Below are positions 48,410 through 59,319 of a stretch of 64,000 nt of DNA, one piece after another (positions within the stretch are counted from its first letter, which is position 1; every line of letters begins with the position of its first letter). Made by a program: the position numbers and the translations under genes. The notes beneath the pieces are model-generated. The model saw only the letters and a list, made by a program, of their open reading frames with translations, was not told the origin of the DNA and did not search any database. The DNA is from Diphasiastrum complanatum (lineage: Eukaryota; Streptophyta; Lycopodiopsida; Lycopodiales; Lycopodiaceae). The stretch spans positions 8,414,246 to 8,478,245 of the forward strand of contig CM055098.1 in assembly GCA_029204225.1 (NCBI GenBank), in the 5' to 3' direction.

Positions 48410-50312
48410 GAAAGCAAGTTTTGATTGGACTTCCAAGATCCTTAACTAGCATCAATCATGTTTGTGAGTCTTGTGCTTTGTCAAAGTCACATAGACTACC
48501 TTATAATAGATCTACATCTAGAACTACAAAGCCTTTTCAAGTTGTACATTCGGATATTCATGGTGTTACTACTATTAGCAGTGGAGGAGCTAAGATGTAT
48601 GTCACCTTTATTGATGATTTTAGTAGATTTTGTTCAAGGTCTATCTACTAAAGAGAAAGGATGAAGTGCATGATGTCTTTGTGAAGTTCAAGAGTGCAAG
48701 GGAGAACCAATTCTCAACAAAGATCAAGTGCTTGAGGAGTGACAATGGTGGTGAATATTTGTGATGAGCATGGGATCTAGAGGGAGTACACATGTCCATG
48801 GACACCTCAACAAAATGGAGTGGCCAAGAGGTAGAATAGGACCTTATGTGAAGGTGCCAAAGCTATGAGGTTAAGTGCCAATCTTCCTAAACCATTTTGG
48901 GATCAAGCCTTGCTATGTGCAAACTTTCTATGCAGTAGGTGGCCGAGTGCTATATTGGATTAAAAAACACCTTTTGAGATGCTATTTATGAGGAGGCTGA
49001 GTGTCAAGTTTCTTAGAACTTTTGGATACAATTGCTATGTCAATATAACCCTTGATGATAAGACCAAGGAGGATCCATCTTCAAGGAAAGGTATATTTGT
49101 TAGATAGAATGAGGTGAGTAAAGCCTATAAGGTTAACATTTCTACTACTAATAAGGTGATTGTTAATAGAGATGTCATTTTTGATGAGGGGAACATTTCA
49201 AAAGTATCTTCAAGTAATGATGTTGTGGATGGATCTATTACTCTTGATGTTGATGACATGGATCCTAATTTAGATGGTGGTGATGAAGGACCTTCATCAA
49301 GTCAAAAGCCAAGGAGGACATCAAGGCAAAGGCAAACACCTTCAAGGCTCACTTATGATGAGAAAGGTAAGCAAGTTGTTGGAGGTACAAACTATGCTTT
49401 CCTAACCTCCTTTGATGAACCTACATGTGTAGATGAGGCAAGGAACAAAGAGGAGTGGATCCAAGCAATGGATCTTGAGTATCAAGCTCTTATGAAGAAT
49501 GATACAAGAAAGCTATTGGATGCAAATGAATCTTCAAGATGAAGACTAACCATGATGGATCTATCAATAAGCATAAGAAAAGGTTGGTGGCAAAAGGATA
49601 TGCTCAAGAACATGGTATTGACTATGTGAAACCTTTGCACCCGTGGCAAAGATGGTAAGCATTCAGGTCATCATTTATCTTGCTACTCGATGGGATCTAT
49701 GGCAAATTGATACAAATGCATTCTTGAATGCTCATCTTGAGGAGGAAGTGTACATGGAGCAACCCGAGAGCTACATTTCATCTACAAAGCCAAATCATGT
49801 TTTTCTTCTACAACGGAGTTTGTATGGCCTCAAGCAAGCAGCAAGGAGTTGATTCGGACTTTGCAGGAGATCAAATGGATAGAAAATCCATAAGTGCACA
49901 TTTTATTTTCGTAGGTGATGGAGCTATATCATGGATGTCGAAGAAACAAGCCACTATCTCATTGTCGTCTAGTCAGGCTGAGTACAAACCCCTTACTCAT
50001 TGCACAAAGGAGATGATATGGATCAAGAGGATGATCAAAGATCTTATTGCTGGATTTTTCAGAGACAACCAATCAGCCCAAAAGTTGGCAAGCAATCCTA
50101 TTTTTCATGCTAGAAGCAAGCATATTGAGAGGTGGCTTATCACTTTGTGAGAGACCAAGTCACATGGCAAAGAAGGTGGAGCTTCAACATGTGTCTTCAA
50201 AGGAATTTGTAGCTGATATTTTCACCAAAGCACTTGGAAAAGACTTGTTTACTAAGCATAGGACTTCACTTGGAGTATTCTCAAAGTCTATGCAAAAACT
50301 AGTTGAAGAGGA
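48410..50312 (+). pseudogene. Element E integrase, partial RT and RNase H
   Basis: MARKQVLIGLPRSLTSINHV and the CESCALSKS block lead into integrase (FQVVHSDIHGV, YVTFIDDF), which then decays into stops until 49,113. From 49,114 the linker and RT start are readable (DVIFDEGNISK, then HKKRLVAKGYAQEHGIDY, WQIDTNAFLNAHLEEEVYM, LYGLKQAARS). At about 49,853 it jumps directly to RNase H (ISWMSKKQATISLSSSQAEY, KHIER, FVADIFTKALGKDLF). The segment with the YVDD box is missing, so RT activity is impossible. Confidence 0.82.
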
Positions 50313-50313
50313 G

Positions 50314-50560
50314 TGTGAGAAATTGTCAACTAGTTTGATCTTTTTGTATTTGACAATTGAGGCCAATTTGTATTTTAGACTAAGAGATAAACATTTCAAA
50401 GTTATTTTAGTCTAAATGTTTTTGAATTGCCACTTTTAGAAAGTGAGAGAAATGTAGGTAGCCGGGTTTGGACACATTCAAAATTGAATGATTGATACAT
50501 TGAATCTAGTCCATATTGTAAGTAGGGTTTTGGATCTAGAAGTTTCTATGGAGGAAAACC
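50314..50560 (+). repeat. Truncated 3' LTR of element E
   Basis: Starts TGTGAGAAATTGTC after a purine-rich tract (GAAGAGGAG) and matches the first ~245 bp of the 5' LTR. Similarity stops after GGAAAACC. Confidence 0.8.
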
Positions 50561-51361
50561 AGAGAGTTTTTCTTCTTCTTTTTGTTTGAAATTTTGAATT
50601 TCTATAGCAAATGATACATACTTCTATTCTAGCAGAGATATTTCCTTTGTTTGAACATTGAAAATTGATCAAATGACTAGGCTCTCTTTTTTTTTCTAGA
50701 ATTCTCTACCACTCTAGATGGCAACACTGCCTCTTACTTTCCATTATTTGATTAGACTAGCTTTCTATTATTTTTCTCTGTCATTCCTTGCTTCCCCCCT
50801 CTCTAACTCTAAAATTTTTTCATTGTTATCAAATAGCTTTGGAGGTCAATAAAACCATTCTTGTTTCTGTCATCCTTACCGGTTTCATATATTGGTTAAG
50901 GAATTCGGCTACTTTTGTGATATTTTTGAAAGTCCTCCGTTCCATTTTTGTTGCTGACCTTTGTGCCATTATTAATTTTCTCCAAGATCGACGCTTCCAT
51001 ATAGAGCTAGATCACATGTAAGATTCCCATCTCTTCGTTCCACCCTCATTCGTCCCTTCACCTTCACAACAAACATAGGTCAGGTACGTGCCAAAGTTCA
51101 AGCTAGCAACGCCATCCAAGCCTGCATCTAAAGCATTAGCAGAACACATCAACCATTGCCATACCACCGTTGCTACCCTTCACGATGCCCCCTGCCAAGC
51201 CTACAAAGAGCTTTGATAGGGTTGTGTATGGTCCAATTTTTTTTTGCCAACAACTCTACTTGTTGGCAAATAGAGCTGGTGGCAAATGTTTGTTTTTGCC
51301 ATTCATAGCCCTATCAACATGGTTGTAAATAGGAATGTGTATGTCAAGAGCTGGTGGCAAA
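50561..51361. other. No gene recognised; short inverted and direct repeats near 51,250-51,361
   Basis: Contains TTGCCAACA...TGTTGGCAA (51,245-51,271) and two copies of AGAGCTGGTGGCAAATGTT (51,283 and 51,347), the second running into the LTR start at 51,362. A 77-codon frame at 50,788-51,021 has no motif. Confidence 0.45.
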
Positions 51362-52489
51362 TGTTGGGTTGAAAGAGGGTGTGAGAGTGTGAGAAACTAA
51401 AATAGCTCGAAAACATAATGAGCTATACTACTCTTTCCTTAAGCATGACTACACCTATTAGAAACGAACAAAACGTTAGTGACAGAAATCAGGGTCGATC
51501 TTATTACATAGCCAAACATTAAGCAACAAAACATCAGAAGAATAATTTGTCGCGAACAGCTACACAAATTATTTGTCGTGAATGATTCATGAAGAGCTAG
51601 ACTGAGCTTGACTGATTATCAGTCGTGAAAGGCAAGACTAAGTATTAGTCGCCAACAGCTAGACTAATAATAGTTCGCTAAGAACAGATTACCAGATTGA
51701 GCAAGAAGAGAGTCAGGTAGAGTGTAGAAAAGCATAGCAATATTGACACAAATCTGAACGCAGAACAAAACAAAGCTATTATCAGATTAAGTATAGCAAA
51801 ATATACATGTAAATAATGCTATGGAGCACAAGACAATAGCAAACGAAACTGCGTGCTCTACAAAGCTAATCCAATCTGTAAAAGGAATGAACCTGTTACT
51901 GACAATACAAAAGAATCAATGCACAAGGCATCTACTTCGATCTCTGATAAGTTTCTGATGCCATTATTTTCACACACATTGTTATCTCACATCTTGTCAT
52001 ATATATACACAGTTTTACAGGTACAGATGAAGAAAGTACGAAGTGGATGTGCTGTCTATAGGAGATCATGGGTGGCTGCTGTCGTTGTCAAATCTGTTAG
52101 CACAGTTGCATGGGATGAGCGTGAGAAGGTCGCGATGTTAGCCTTTGCTAAAATGAAAGTTGGTGAAGATGCGAAAAATGCGACACTCTGACAAATGCCT
52201 TAGGATTTGATTTACAAGGTGCCTTCGCTTTTCCTAGGGCACCTTCGGCATTTTGTAAGGCAGTGTCGTCTTTTTCGCCTGTCACAGATCATGTGTAAAA
52301 ACACAGTGTCACATTTTTTGCCTTTTTCGCCTATGGAAATTTACTTGTATTTATGCAGACAGTCGAGTTTTTTGCCTGTCTTATTTTACATATAAATATG
52401 CAGACTATGCGACAACATGAGTAAAAATACAACATGAATGGAGGCAGATTAAAATAGGATTTAGGAGAATAGAGGAGATACATCCAACA
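51362..52489 (-). repeat. 3' LTR of copia element H (family B)
   Basis: 1,128 bp, TGTTGG/CCAACA ends, homologous to 30,778-31,908. On the minus strand it follows the polypurine tract TTAAGGGGGGG. Carries four 15-bp palindromes at 51,564-51,676. Confidence 0.84.
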
Positions 52490-52493
52490 CCCC

Positions 52494-53885
52494 CCCTTAA
52501 CCTGGATCCATGAATGCCTTGATCTTCAGACTAAGCAATGCACAAAATTTGTTGTGTGCATTAACACTTAATGCCTTCGTGAATATATCTGCAACCATGT
52601 CCTGTGTTCTACAGTATGTTAAGCTCACCTCCTTGTTGAGAACCTTGTCCCTGATGTAGTGATATATGATTTCAATGTGCTTACTCCTAGAGTGAAATCT
52701 AGGGTTGGCCGATAAGGCAATAGCACTCTGATTATCACGGAATAAAATTGTGGGGTTGTCAATGATATAAATTAATATTTGACAGTAAATTTCTCAACCA
52801 AATCGCTTCTTTAATAGACTGAGAAGCAGCAATGTATTCTGCTTCTGTAGAAGAAAGTGCGATAGAGGTTTGCTTCCGACTGTTCCATGAGATAGGACCG
52901 TCATTGAAGAAGAATGTAAATTCAGATGTGGACTTACGATTGTCTACATCTCCTCCCCATCTTGCATCAGAATATCCACTGAGCTGATGAAGATTGTCGT
53001 TGTTGAATCTCCATAGCAGATGCACTGGTCCATGGTAGTTCGAATATACCTCATGGCTCTTATGAGAGCCTTCCAATGGATAATGCCAAGATTAGCCATA
53101 TATTGGCCGAGTGAGCTTACTGCAAAAGAGATATCTGGTCTTGTACAGACCATTGCGTACATGAGAGATCCAAGTATCGATCGATAAGGATATTCTCTCA
53201 TCTGCTCCTCTTCATGCTTGGTCTGGGGACATTGGTCCTTTGACAAATGTAGACCTGGATCCATTGGTGAGTGAGCTAACTTACAATTCATTAGATTGTA
53301 TATGTTAAGAACATTGTGAAGATACCTTTGTTGAGTGATGTAAATCAGTCATCTCGCTCTGTCTCTGTGGATCTGAATGACTAGAGAGAAGTGAGCTTCA
53401 TCCAGATCAGTCATGTTGAACTCTGAAAATAGCATCTGCTTAGAATCCTTGACCAAATTGATATTGTTGCTAAAGAGCAACATATCATCCACGTATAAGG
53501 TGATGACAATGAAGGATTGCTGCACTGACTTGGAATAGACGTTGCAATCAACAGTGCTTGGTTTGAATCCTTGTTCGATGATGAATGTGTTGATCTTTTG
53601 AAACCAAGCTCTGGCAGACTGTTTCAAGCCGTAAAGTGCTTTGTGGAGTTTACAGACATGATTCTTTATACCTTCCAAAATGTATCCTTCGGGCTGGATC
53701 ATGTAGATGTCTTTTTGTATAACTCCATTTAGATAAGCTGTTTGTACATCAAGTTGATGTACCTCGAGGTCGGCAGCTGCACCATAAGACAAGAGGGCTC
53801 GAATTGACGAATGCTTGACTAATAGACTGAAAGTCTCGCTATAGTCGATGTTGGGGATTTGAGTGAATCCTCGTGCTACCAGTTT
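52494..53885 (-). pseudogene. Copia element H RT and RNase H (family B)
   Basis: From 53,885 leftwards: KLVARGFTQIPNIDYSETF, HQLDVQTAYLNGVIQKDIYM, LYGLKQSARAWFQKINTF, and an intact YVDD box (ITLYVDDMLLFSN) in one open frame down to 53,349. Then in other frames SPMDPGLHLSKDQCPQTK, GSLMYAMVCTRPDISFAVSS and RNase H (ISWNSRKQTSIALSSTEAEY). The upstream part (gag, protease, integrase, start of RT) is absent. At about 53,885 the frame runs straight into inverted LTR-like sequence. Confidence 0.83.
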
Positions 53886-53888
53886 TGT

Positions 53889-54390
53889 GGGTGGATTCTT
53901 GGGTGCATGCACTACGCTTATCAGATTCGAATCAAAATAGTGACTCGAATGACTCAGCTGATTTTACTTGATTCTAACTTCGATGTCATTAGAATTGATA
54001 GGATCGATTACATAGGTAAGCACCAAGTCTTATGATTATAGTTGCGGAAGTAAAGCAAACGATTCAGACAAAATAGTAACTAGAGAATATCAGATAGAAC
54101 AATAAGGAAAGCATGGCATGCACACTGACATTAATCTGAATGCAATAAATGTCAGTGTGCATACTATGCTTTCCTTATTGTTATATCTGATATTCTCTTA
54201 CTATTTCCTCTGAATTGTTTGCTTTACTTCCGCAACTATAATCGTAAGACTTGGTGCTTACCTATGTAGTCGATGCTATCGATTCTAATGACATCGAAGT
54301 TAGAATCAAGTAGAATCAACCGAGTCATTCGACTCACTATTCTGATTTGAATCTGATAGGTGTAGTGCATGCACCTAGGAATCGTCCCAC
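53889..54390. repeat. Head-to-head inverted LTR segments with 15-bp spacer
   Basis: Left arm 53,889-54,132 and right arm 54,148-54,390 are imperfect reverse complements along ~243 bp: GGTGCATGCACTACGCTTATC facing GATAGGTGTAGTGCATGCACC, and AATAAGGAAAGCATG facing CATACTATGCTTTCCTTATT; many single mismatches. The right arm belongs to the LTR of plus-strand element G; the left arm is the same LTR segment fused to minus-strand element H. Confidence 0.85.
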
Positions 54391-54432
54391 ATGCATAGCC
54401 TTTCATGTCTCAAAACTCGATTCCTATAGCAT

Positions 54433-54444
54433 GGTATCAGAGCT
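54433..54444 (+). other. Primer-binding site of element G, tRNA-iMet
   Basis: TGGTATCAGAGC follows LTR sequence ending ...TATAGCA (54,432). Confidence 0.8.
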
Positions 54445-54604
54445 TGAGGGTATCTAATTCGTAAATCTGATCTTGATCAGAAGCTTTTCACAGAACTTGA
54501 TTCTATCGACCAATAGAATAATTGTTTTTTTGTTCTGATAATAGCATTAGATTTTCTTTCTTAAGTCACTGATAGTTATTACTATCACCTAGACTAACTT
54601 TCAC

Positions 54605-55413
54605 ATGGATTCCCACAGCAAGGCTGGTCCCATTGTGGACAAGCTCGATGGATCCAACTACCACTTGTGAAAATTTAAGATGAAAACAATGCAAATGGCT
54701 AAAGAATTGTATGGTGTTATCACAAGAGTCGAAGTCAGACCTGAAGCATATGACGATGCAATATCTAGATGGAAGCTGAAGGATGGCAAAGTGTTTGCAC
54801 TGATCATCCTCTACATATCTGATACACAACTCGGCCATCTATCAAAAGCATAGACATCAAAGAATAGGATGGCAACAGTGATTTATTTCAAAATCACATT
54901 AACCAGTTCAAGAACCTCTTGCAATAGATGGCTACTGTCAGATTAGTCATAGATGATCAAGACATAGTAATGACACTGCTATCAAGCATGCCATCATCAT
55001 ATGAGAACTGAGTGATGATCATCATGACTCACTCAAATTTGACTCTATATTGAGTCATTGCTATGTTGTTGGAAGAAATCAAAGAAATGGATCCTCCAGT
55101 TTCTTGAATGCTGACTCTCATGCCCTCCATGAAAACCGAAGCTTGAAGAAGAAAAACAAGAAAGGCTCAAAATGACACAAGTCAAATTAGAAGACGACAC
55201 AAAATCAAGAGCAGTCATCAAATCCATCTTCGACAAGTACTGCAAGTGCACCAACCACGAGATTCAAGTACTAAAAGCCAAGAACAATAGCAAGGCAAAA
55301 TCAAATCAACAAGCTAACACAGTTGCAGAAACATCCCATTCCTCCAGCATCTATGTCTCTCTCTTTCCAAGTTATGCCTTGTTGACAATATACAAAAGAA
55401 AGTTTAATAATTA
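54605..55413 (+). pseudogene. Element G copia gag, A-like
   Basis: ATG 54,605 starts MDSHSKAGPIVDKLDGSNYH, close to the family A gag at 30,324; the Trp codon after it is a TGA here too. KLKDGKVFALIILYISDT follows, then an internal deletion, NHINQFKNLL, PSSYEN (Trp lost to a stop), and near 55,170-55,340 a degraded knuckle (DKYCKCTNHEIQVLKAKN). No protease or pol follows. Confidence 0.78.
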
Positions 55414-55614
55414 GGCAACATTTTCCTTGTAGATCTATTTTACAAATATGAAATTCTTACAACTTGTCGCACATAATTTCTCAAGCTAGAAGGCAAACCA
55501 ATTCGCAAACATAAAAATTTTCCAATATAATTGTATTGCACACAACTTTATGTACATTTGCCAACATTGCACGATGTTGGAGGTCCTCCTATAAAACTTT
55601 CAACTCCTCCAAAA

Positions 55615-56239
55615 TGTGATAAATTCAACTAGTTTAGTCAAGATTGGTCATAGTTTGATAAATTGCCAAATATACAATTGAGGCCAATTTCATATTAGAC
55701 TTAGAGTTTGACTTTTCAAAGTTATATTAGTCTAAAATCATTTGAATAAACACTTTTGGAAAGTGTGGGAAAGTGTAGTACACGAGTTTTTGGTAGATTT
55801 AATCTGAGTAGTACTAATCACAAAAATAGTAGGGTTTTACATTATGGAGGAAAACCGAAATTTGAAATTAGGTTTGGACTTGTTATAAAAGGATGTAACT
55901 TGTGGGAAGAGAAGATCTCTCTCATTCTCCTATCTCATTTCATGCTTATACATGGTTCCATTGATGCACTATATTGGTGATATCTTGCAATTTTGTGGGT
56001 AGAATGCTCATTAAATGCTATATTCGGATCCACACGTGTGAAATACATTAGCTTACTATTTTTGTATGGATCGGAATTTCATTTCATGTTTTTATTGATG
56101 TTTGATCAAGATCTAGAGTTTGCATTTCATTCATAGAGTAGATGTTGATTTTTCTACATTGGCAAGGTTGGTCATTTGTTGTCTTTCTAACCAAAGATCA
56201 AAGGGATGTTTTGGATGTTAATGATCTAAAATTCTTCAC
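55615..56239 (+). repeat. 5' LTR of copia element F
   Basis: Homologous to the E LTR throughout (starts TGTGATAAATTCAACTAG, TATA box TATAAAAGG at 55,884-55,892, ends ...TTCTTCAC). The primer site after it is mutated (AAGCTACTATG where TGGTATCAGAGC is expected). Confidence 0.72.
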
Positions 56240-56837
56240 TCAAAGCTACTATGTTTCAGGTTATGAAGGAATCAATCACATCTATCAAGGATTTGGAGGA
56301 GATATCAATGCTAGAGCATGCTAGATTGACTTCTACTAAAAAATCGAGCTCTTTGCCTATGTAGATTGGATCTTTTGTAGATCAAAATTCAAATTAGGTT
56401 TATATACTTGATCAATTCCGATTTCACACTTCACATACTGGATTTGGCTGACTTTTGATGTATTAGAAAAGCCTAAGTGGTGGCTACAAGATTGCATATC
56501 AAGTTTTAGGCAATTGCATGCAGAATTTGAAATATTCAATTTTTTATTTCATTTTGTCAAAACCCTAATTTTGATTGGATCTTTAGTTAGTGAGTTACTG
56601 AACTTCATTTGATTGTGTTTCAATCTTAGGAAGTGTCAAGAGCCATTGGATTGAGGATAGATTATAGGTTGATCAAAATTTCACTATTCTATATGTTGAT
56701 GTGCTTGATATAAGTGCTAGAAGAGAATTGAGAGGTTCCATACCTTTGTGATTTTGTTTTGAAAACATTTGTTGTATTTCAAAAGAGTGCTTTGTGCATT
56801 GGAACGGGTTGAAAGAGAAGGATCAGGTCATTGCAAC

Positions 56838-58020
56838 ATGGCTATATCAAGTGGATACATGTTGGAAGGCAATGATAAGCTAACCTCAAGCAACTATTCA
56901 TTGTGGAAAGGGAGGATGGAATCACTTCTTGAGATGAATGATGTTTTGGATATGGTTGGAGGTTTTGAGGCCAGCAACACAACAAGAACAATTGAGGTAT
57001 GATAAGAGGGCCAAAAGATCTCTACACATAATCAAGATGAATGTTACCAATGAACTTCACAAGGAAGTTGGTAAGTGTACTTCATCAAGTGAGGCTTGTG
57101 AAGCTTTGAAGAAGATTTATGAATCCAAGTCTACTTCTAGAGTGTTGACTCTAAGAAGACAAATCTTTCAATGTTTTCAAAAGAGCGAAGAGAGTCCAAA
57201 TACTTTTGTTTTGAGAGTAAAAGCATTGAATGACGAGTTTGCTTGCATTGATGAGAGCATTAAGGAAGGAAAGCTTGTTCATGTTATTCTTAATGGTTTG
57301 TTGGATGCGCATGCTTTTCTATTCAAATAACTTTGCCAAGTCTGATGGATCTTCAAGAGATATTGATCAATGAAGAATATAGGCTTCACGCAAGAGGTGG
57401 ATCTACATCAACATCTCAAGTTGGAGAGGAGGCTATGTCCATCAAGGAAAAATTCAAGGAAAAATCAAACGTAAGTGGTCTAAAGGGCAAGATCAAGGGG
57501 AGGCTTCTTCACTGTGGAAAAAGGAATGAGAGGTCAAAGCTCAAGTGCTTCTATTGTGGCATCAAAGGACACAAGTGAGTGCTACAAGAAGAAGAGAGAT
57601 CAAGGAGACAAGCAAGGTAATCTAACTCTTGATGAGGATGGATTGGATGTTCAAAATACAAATGACGATGCTTTGGTGATGTCTTCATGTATGCTTGCTA
57701 ATGATGGAGATCCAGATCCATGGTGGATTGATAGTGGAGCAAGTTCACACATGACTTTTTACAAAGAGTACTTCACTTCTTTGTTGGCATATGGAGATGA
57801 CAAGAGGGTGATCTACAAGGCTAATGATGGTGAGTGTGCATTCAAAGGGATTGGCCCAATTCCTATTTCTCTCTATACAAATAGAAATGTTCATTTGGAT
57901 AATGTTTTGTTCAATCCATCTATTACCAAGAACTTACTTAGTGTGAGTCAATTACTAAGTAAAGGTCTCAAAGTTGACCGAGATGCTTGTATGATTAGAA
58001 GGAAGGAGTTGCATACATCT
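56838..58020 (+). pseudogene. Element F gag and protease
   Basis: ATG 56,838 gives MAISSGYMLEGNDKLTSSNY, WKGRMESLLEMNDVLDMV, then after a frameshift a continuous gag middle (SRVLTLRRQIFQCF, FVLRVKALNDEFACIDESI). The knuckle (KCFYCGIKGHK) lacks its last Cys through a small deletion. Protease reads WWIDSGASSHMT at about 57,721-57,756 and continues to LLSVSQLLSKGL. The element is cut at about 58,020 and continues as an inverted piece. Leader 56,240-56,837 matches that of E. Confidence 0.8.
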
Positions 58021-58620
58021 TAGCTCCACTATTGCTAGTTGTAGTAGTTCCATGAATATCCGATGTACAATTTGAAAAGGCTTTGTAGATCTAGATGTAG
58101 ATGTAGTATAAGGTAGTCTATGTGACTTTCACAGAGCACAAGACTCACAAACATGATTGATGCTACTTAAGGAACTTGGAAGACCAATCACAACTTGCTT
58201 CCTAGCCATTACCTCCAATGACTTGAAGTTGAGGCGTCCCAACCTTTTATGCCAAACCTCTAGAATAGACATTTGCTCTCTTGAAACGCATCCAACTTGG
58301 TTAGCAAGAACACAAGCATCTAGTTTGAACACCTTCCCTTGTCTTTCACCTTTTGCAATCAAGATATCCTTCCATTTAATCATGCAAGCATCTCCATCAA
58401 ACTCAACTCTGAAACCTTTACTTAGCAATTGACTCACACTAAGTAAATTCTTGGTAATGGAAGGTATGAACAAAACATCCTTCAAATGAACATTCCTATT
58501 TGTAGAGAGAGAAATAGGAATTGTGCCAATCCCTTTTATTGCACACTCACCATCATTGGCCGTGTATATCACCTTCTTGTCATCTTCATATGCCAATAAA
58601 GAAATTATTCACATCAATGA
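58021..58620 (-). pseudogene. Inverted protease-preintegrase-integrase segment, C/E/F family
   Basis: Minus strand 58,596-58,129 reads KKVIYTANDGECAIKGIGT, LKDVLFIPSITKNLLSVSQ, VWHKRLGRLNFKSLEVMARK and SSINHVCESCAL; the integrase start continues to about 58,021. Its protease part (58,596-58,380) is an inverted copy of 57,784-57,998. It is the piece that should follow F's protease, in reverse. Confidence 0.78.
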
Positions 58621-58654
58621 AGATCCAAATCCATAAAATGATCTTGGGTTAGAA

Positions 58655-58757
58655 ATAGATCATTTGCTCTTTTGCAACACATCCAACTTGGTTAGCAATA
58701 ACACAAGCATCTAGTTTGAACAACTTTCCTTGCCTTTTACCTTTTGCAATCACTCTC
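58655..58757 (-). repeat. Second copy of part of the preintegrase segment
   Basis: 58,663-58,756 directly repeats 58,268-58,362 (CATCCAACTTGGTTAGCAA...CCTTTTGCAATCA) with about ten differences. Confidence 0.7.
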
Positions 58758-59107
58758 TCAATAGATTATGATTCTGATGATCTGTTATGATTGATAATTT
58801 TCTAATCCTAGTTTGTGTATATATATATACAAGGTAAGAGTGTTTATTGTCTAATCAGTTCTTCTAAATGATGTGTTTAACTCTAACTGAGTGTTTACAA
58901 GAAGAGACTAATCTTATCAGTACGTTCATCATTATAAACTGTAGTCAATATAGGCAGACAATGATAAGTGTCTGCATAGGTAGCATGATCGAACAATGAT
59001 GTAGTCTACATCAAATTCGGTAGAAAAAATACTGCATTCTAAGTGGTACCATGTGTATGGTTGATAGTCGATAGTTAGTGAGAGTTGTCTGACTTGAATT
59101 CAAATAT

Positions 59108-59316
59108 TGTTGGAGTTGAATCATTCTTTACCCTTTTGCTTTGTCTCGAATATCCGTGTATTTCTACAAACTATTCAAATATGTATGTAAAACTGCATAC
59201 TGTTGTCATGAATAACAGTTCATTTCTATAGGTTGTTATAAGAAGTGAGTATGTACATTTGATAGAAGTTACAGAAGATGAAATTAGGTGAGCAGGTGTA
59301 AGATTAAACTCCAACA
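59108..59316 (-). repeat. Probable short 3' LTR of copia element J
   Basis: The two ends, TGTTGGAGTTGAATC (59,108) and GATTAAACTCCAACA (ending 59,316), are 15-bp inverted repeats with one mismatch. On the minus strand it follows a polypurine tract (CTTAAGGGGGAG). 209 bp is short for a plant copia LTR but possible; the other LTR is not present. Confidence 0.52.
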
Positions 59317-59319
59317 CTC

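Larger units (their letters stand above)
46539..50560 (+). mobile_element. Copia element E, internally deleted, 3' LTR truncated
   Basis: 5' LTR 46,539-47,187, primer site 47,190, leader, gag, partial integrase, partial RT, RNase H and a 3' LTR starting at 50,314 in collinear order. Protease and the RT catalytic segment are deleted, and the 3' LTR breaks off at 50,560. Same family as C and F. Confidence 0.83.
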
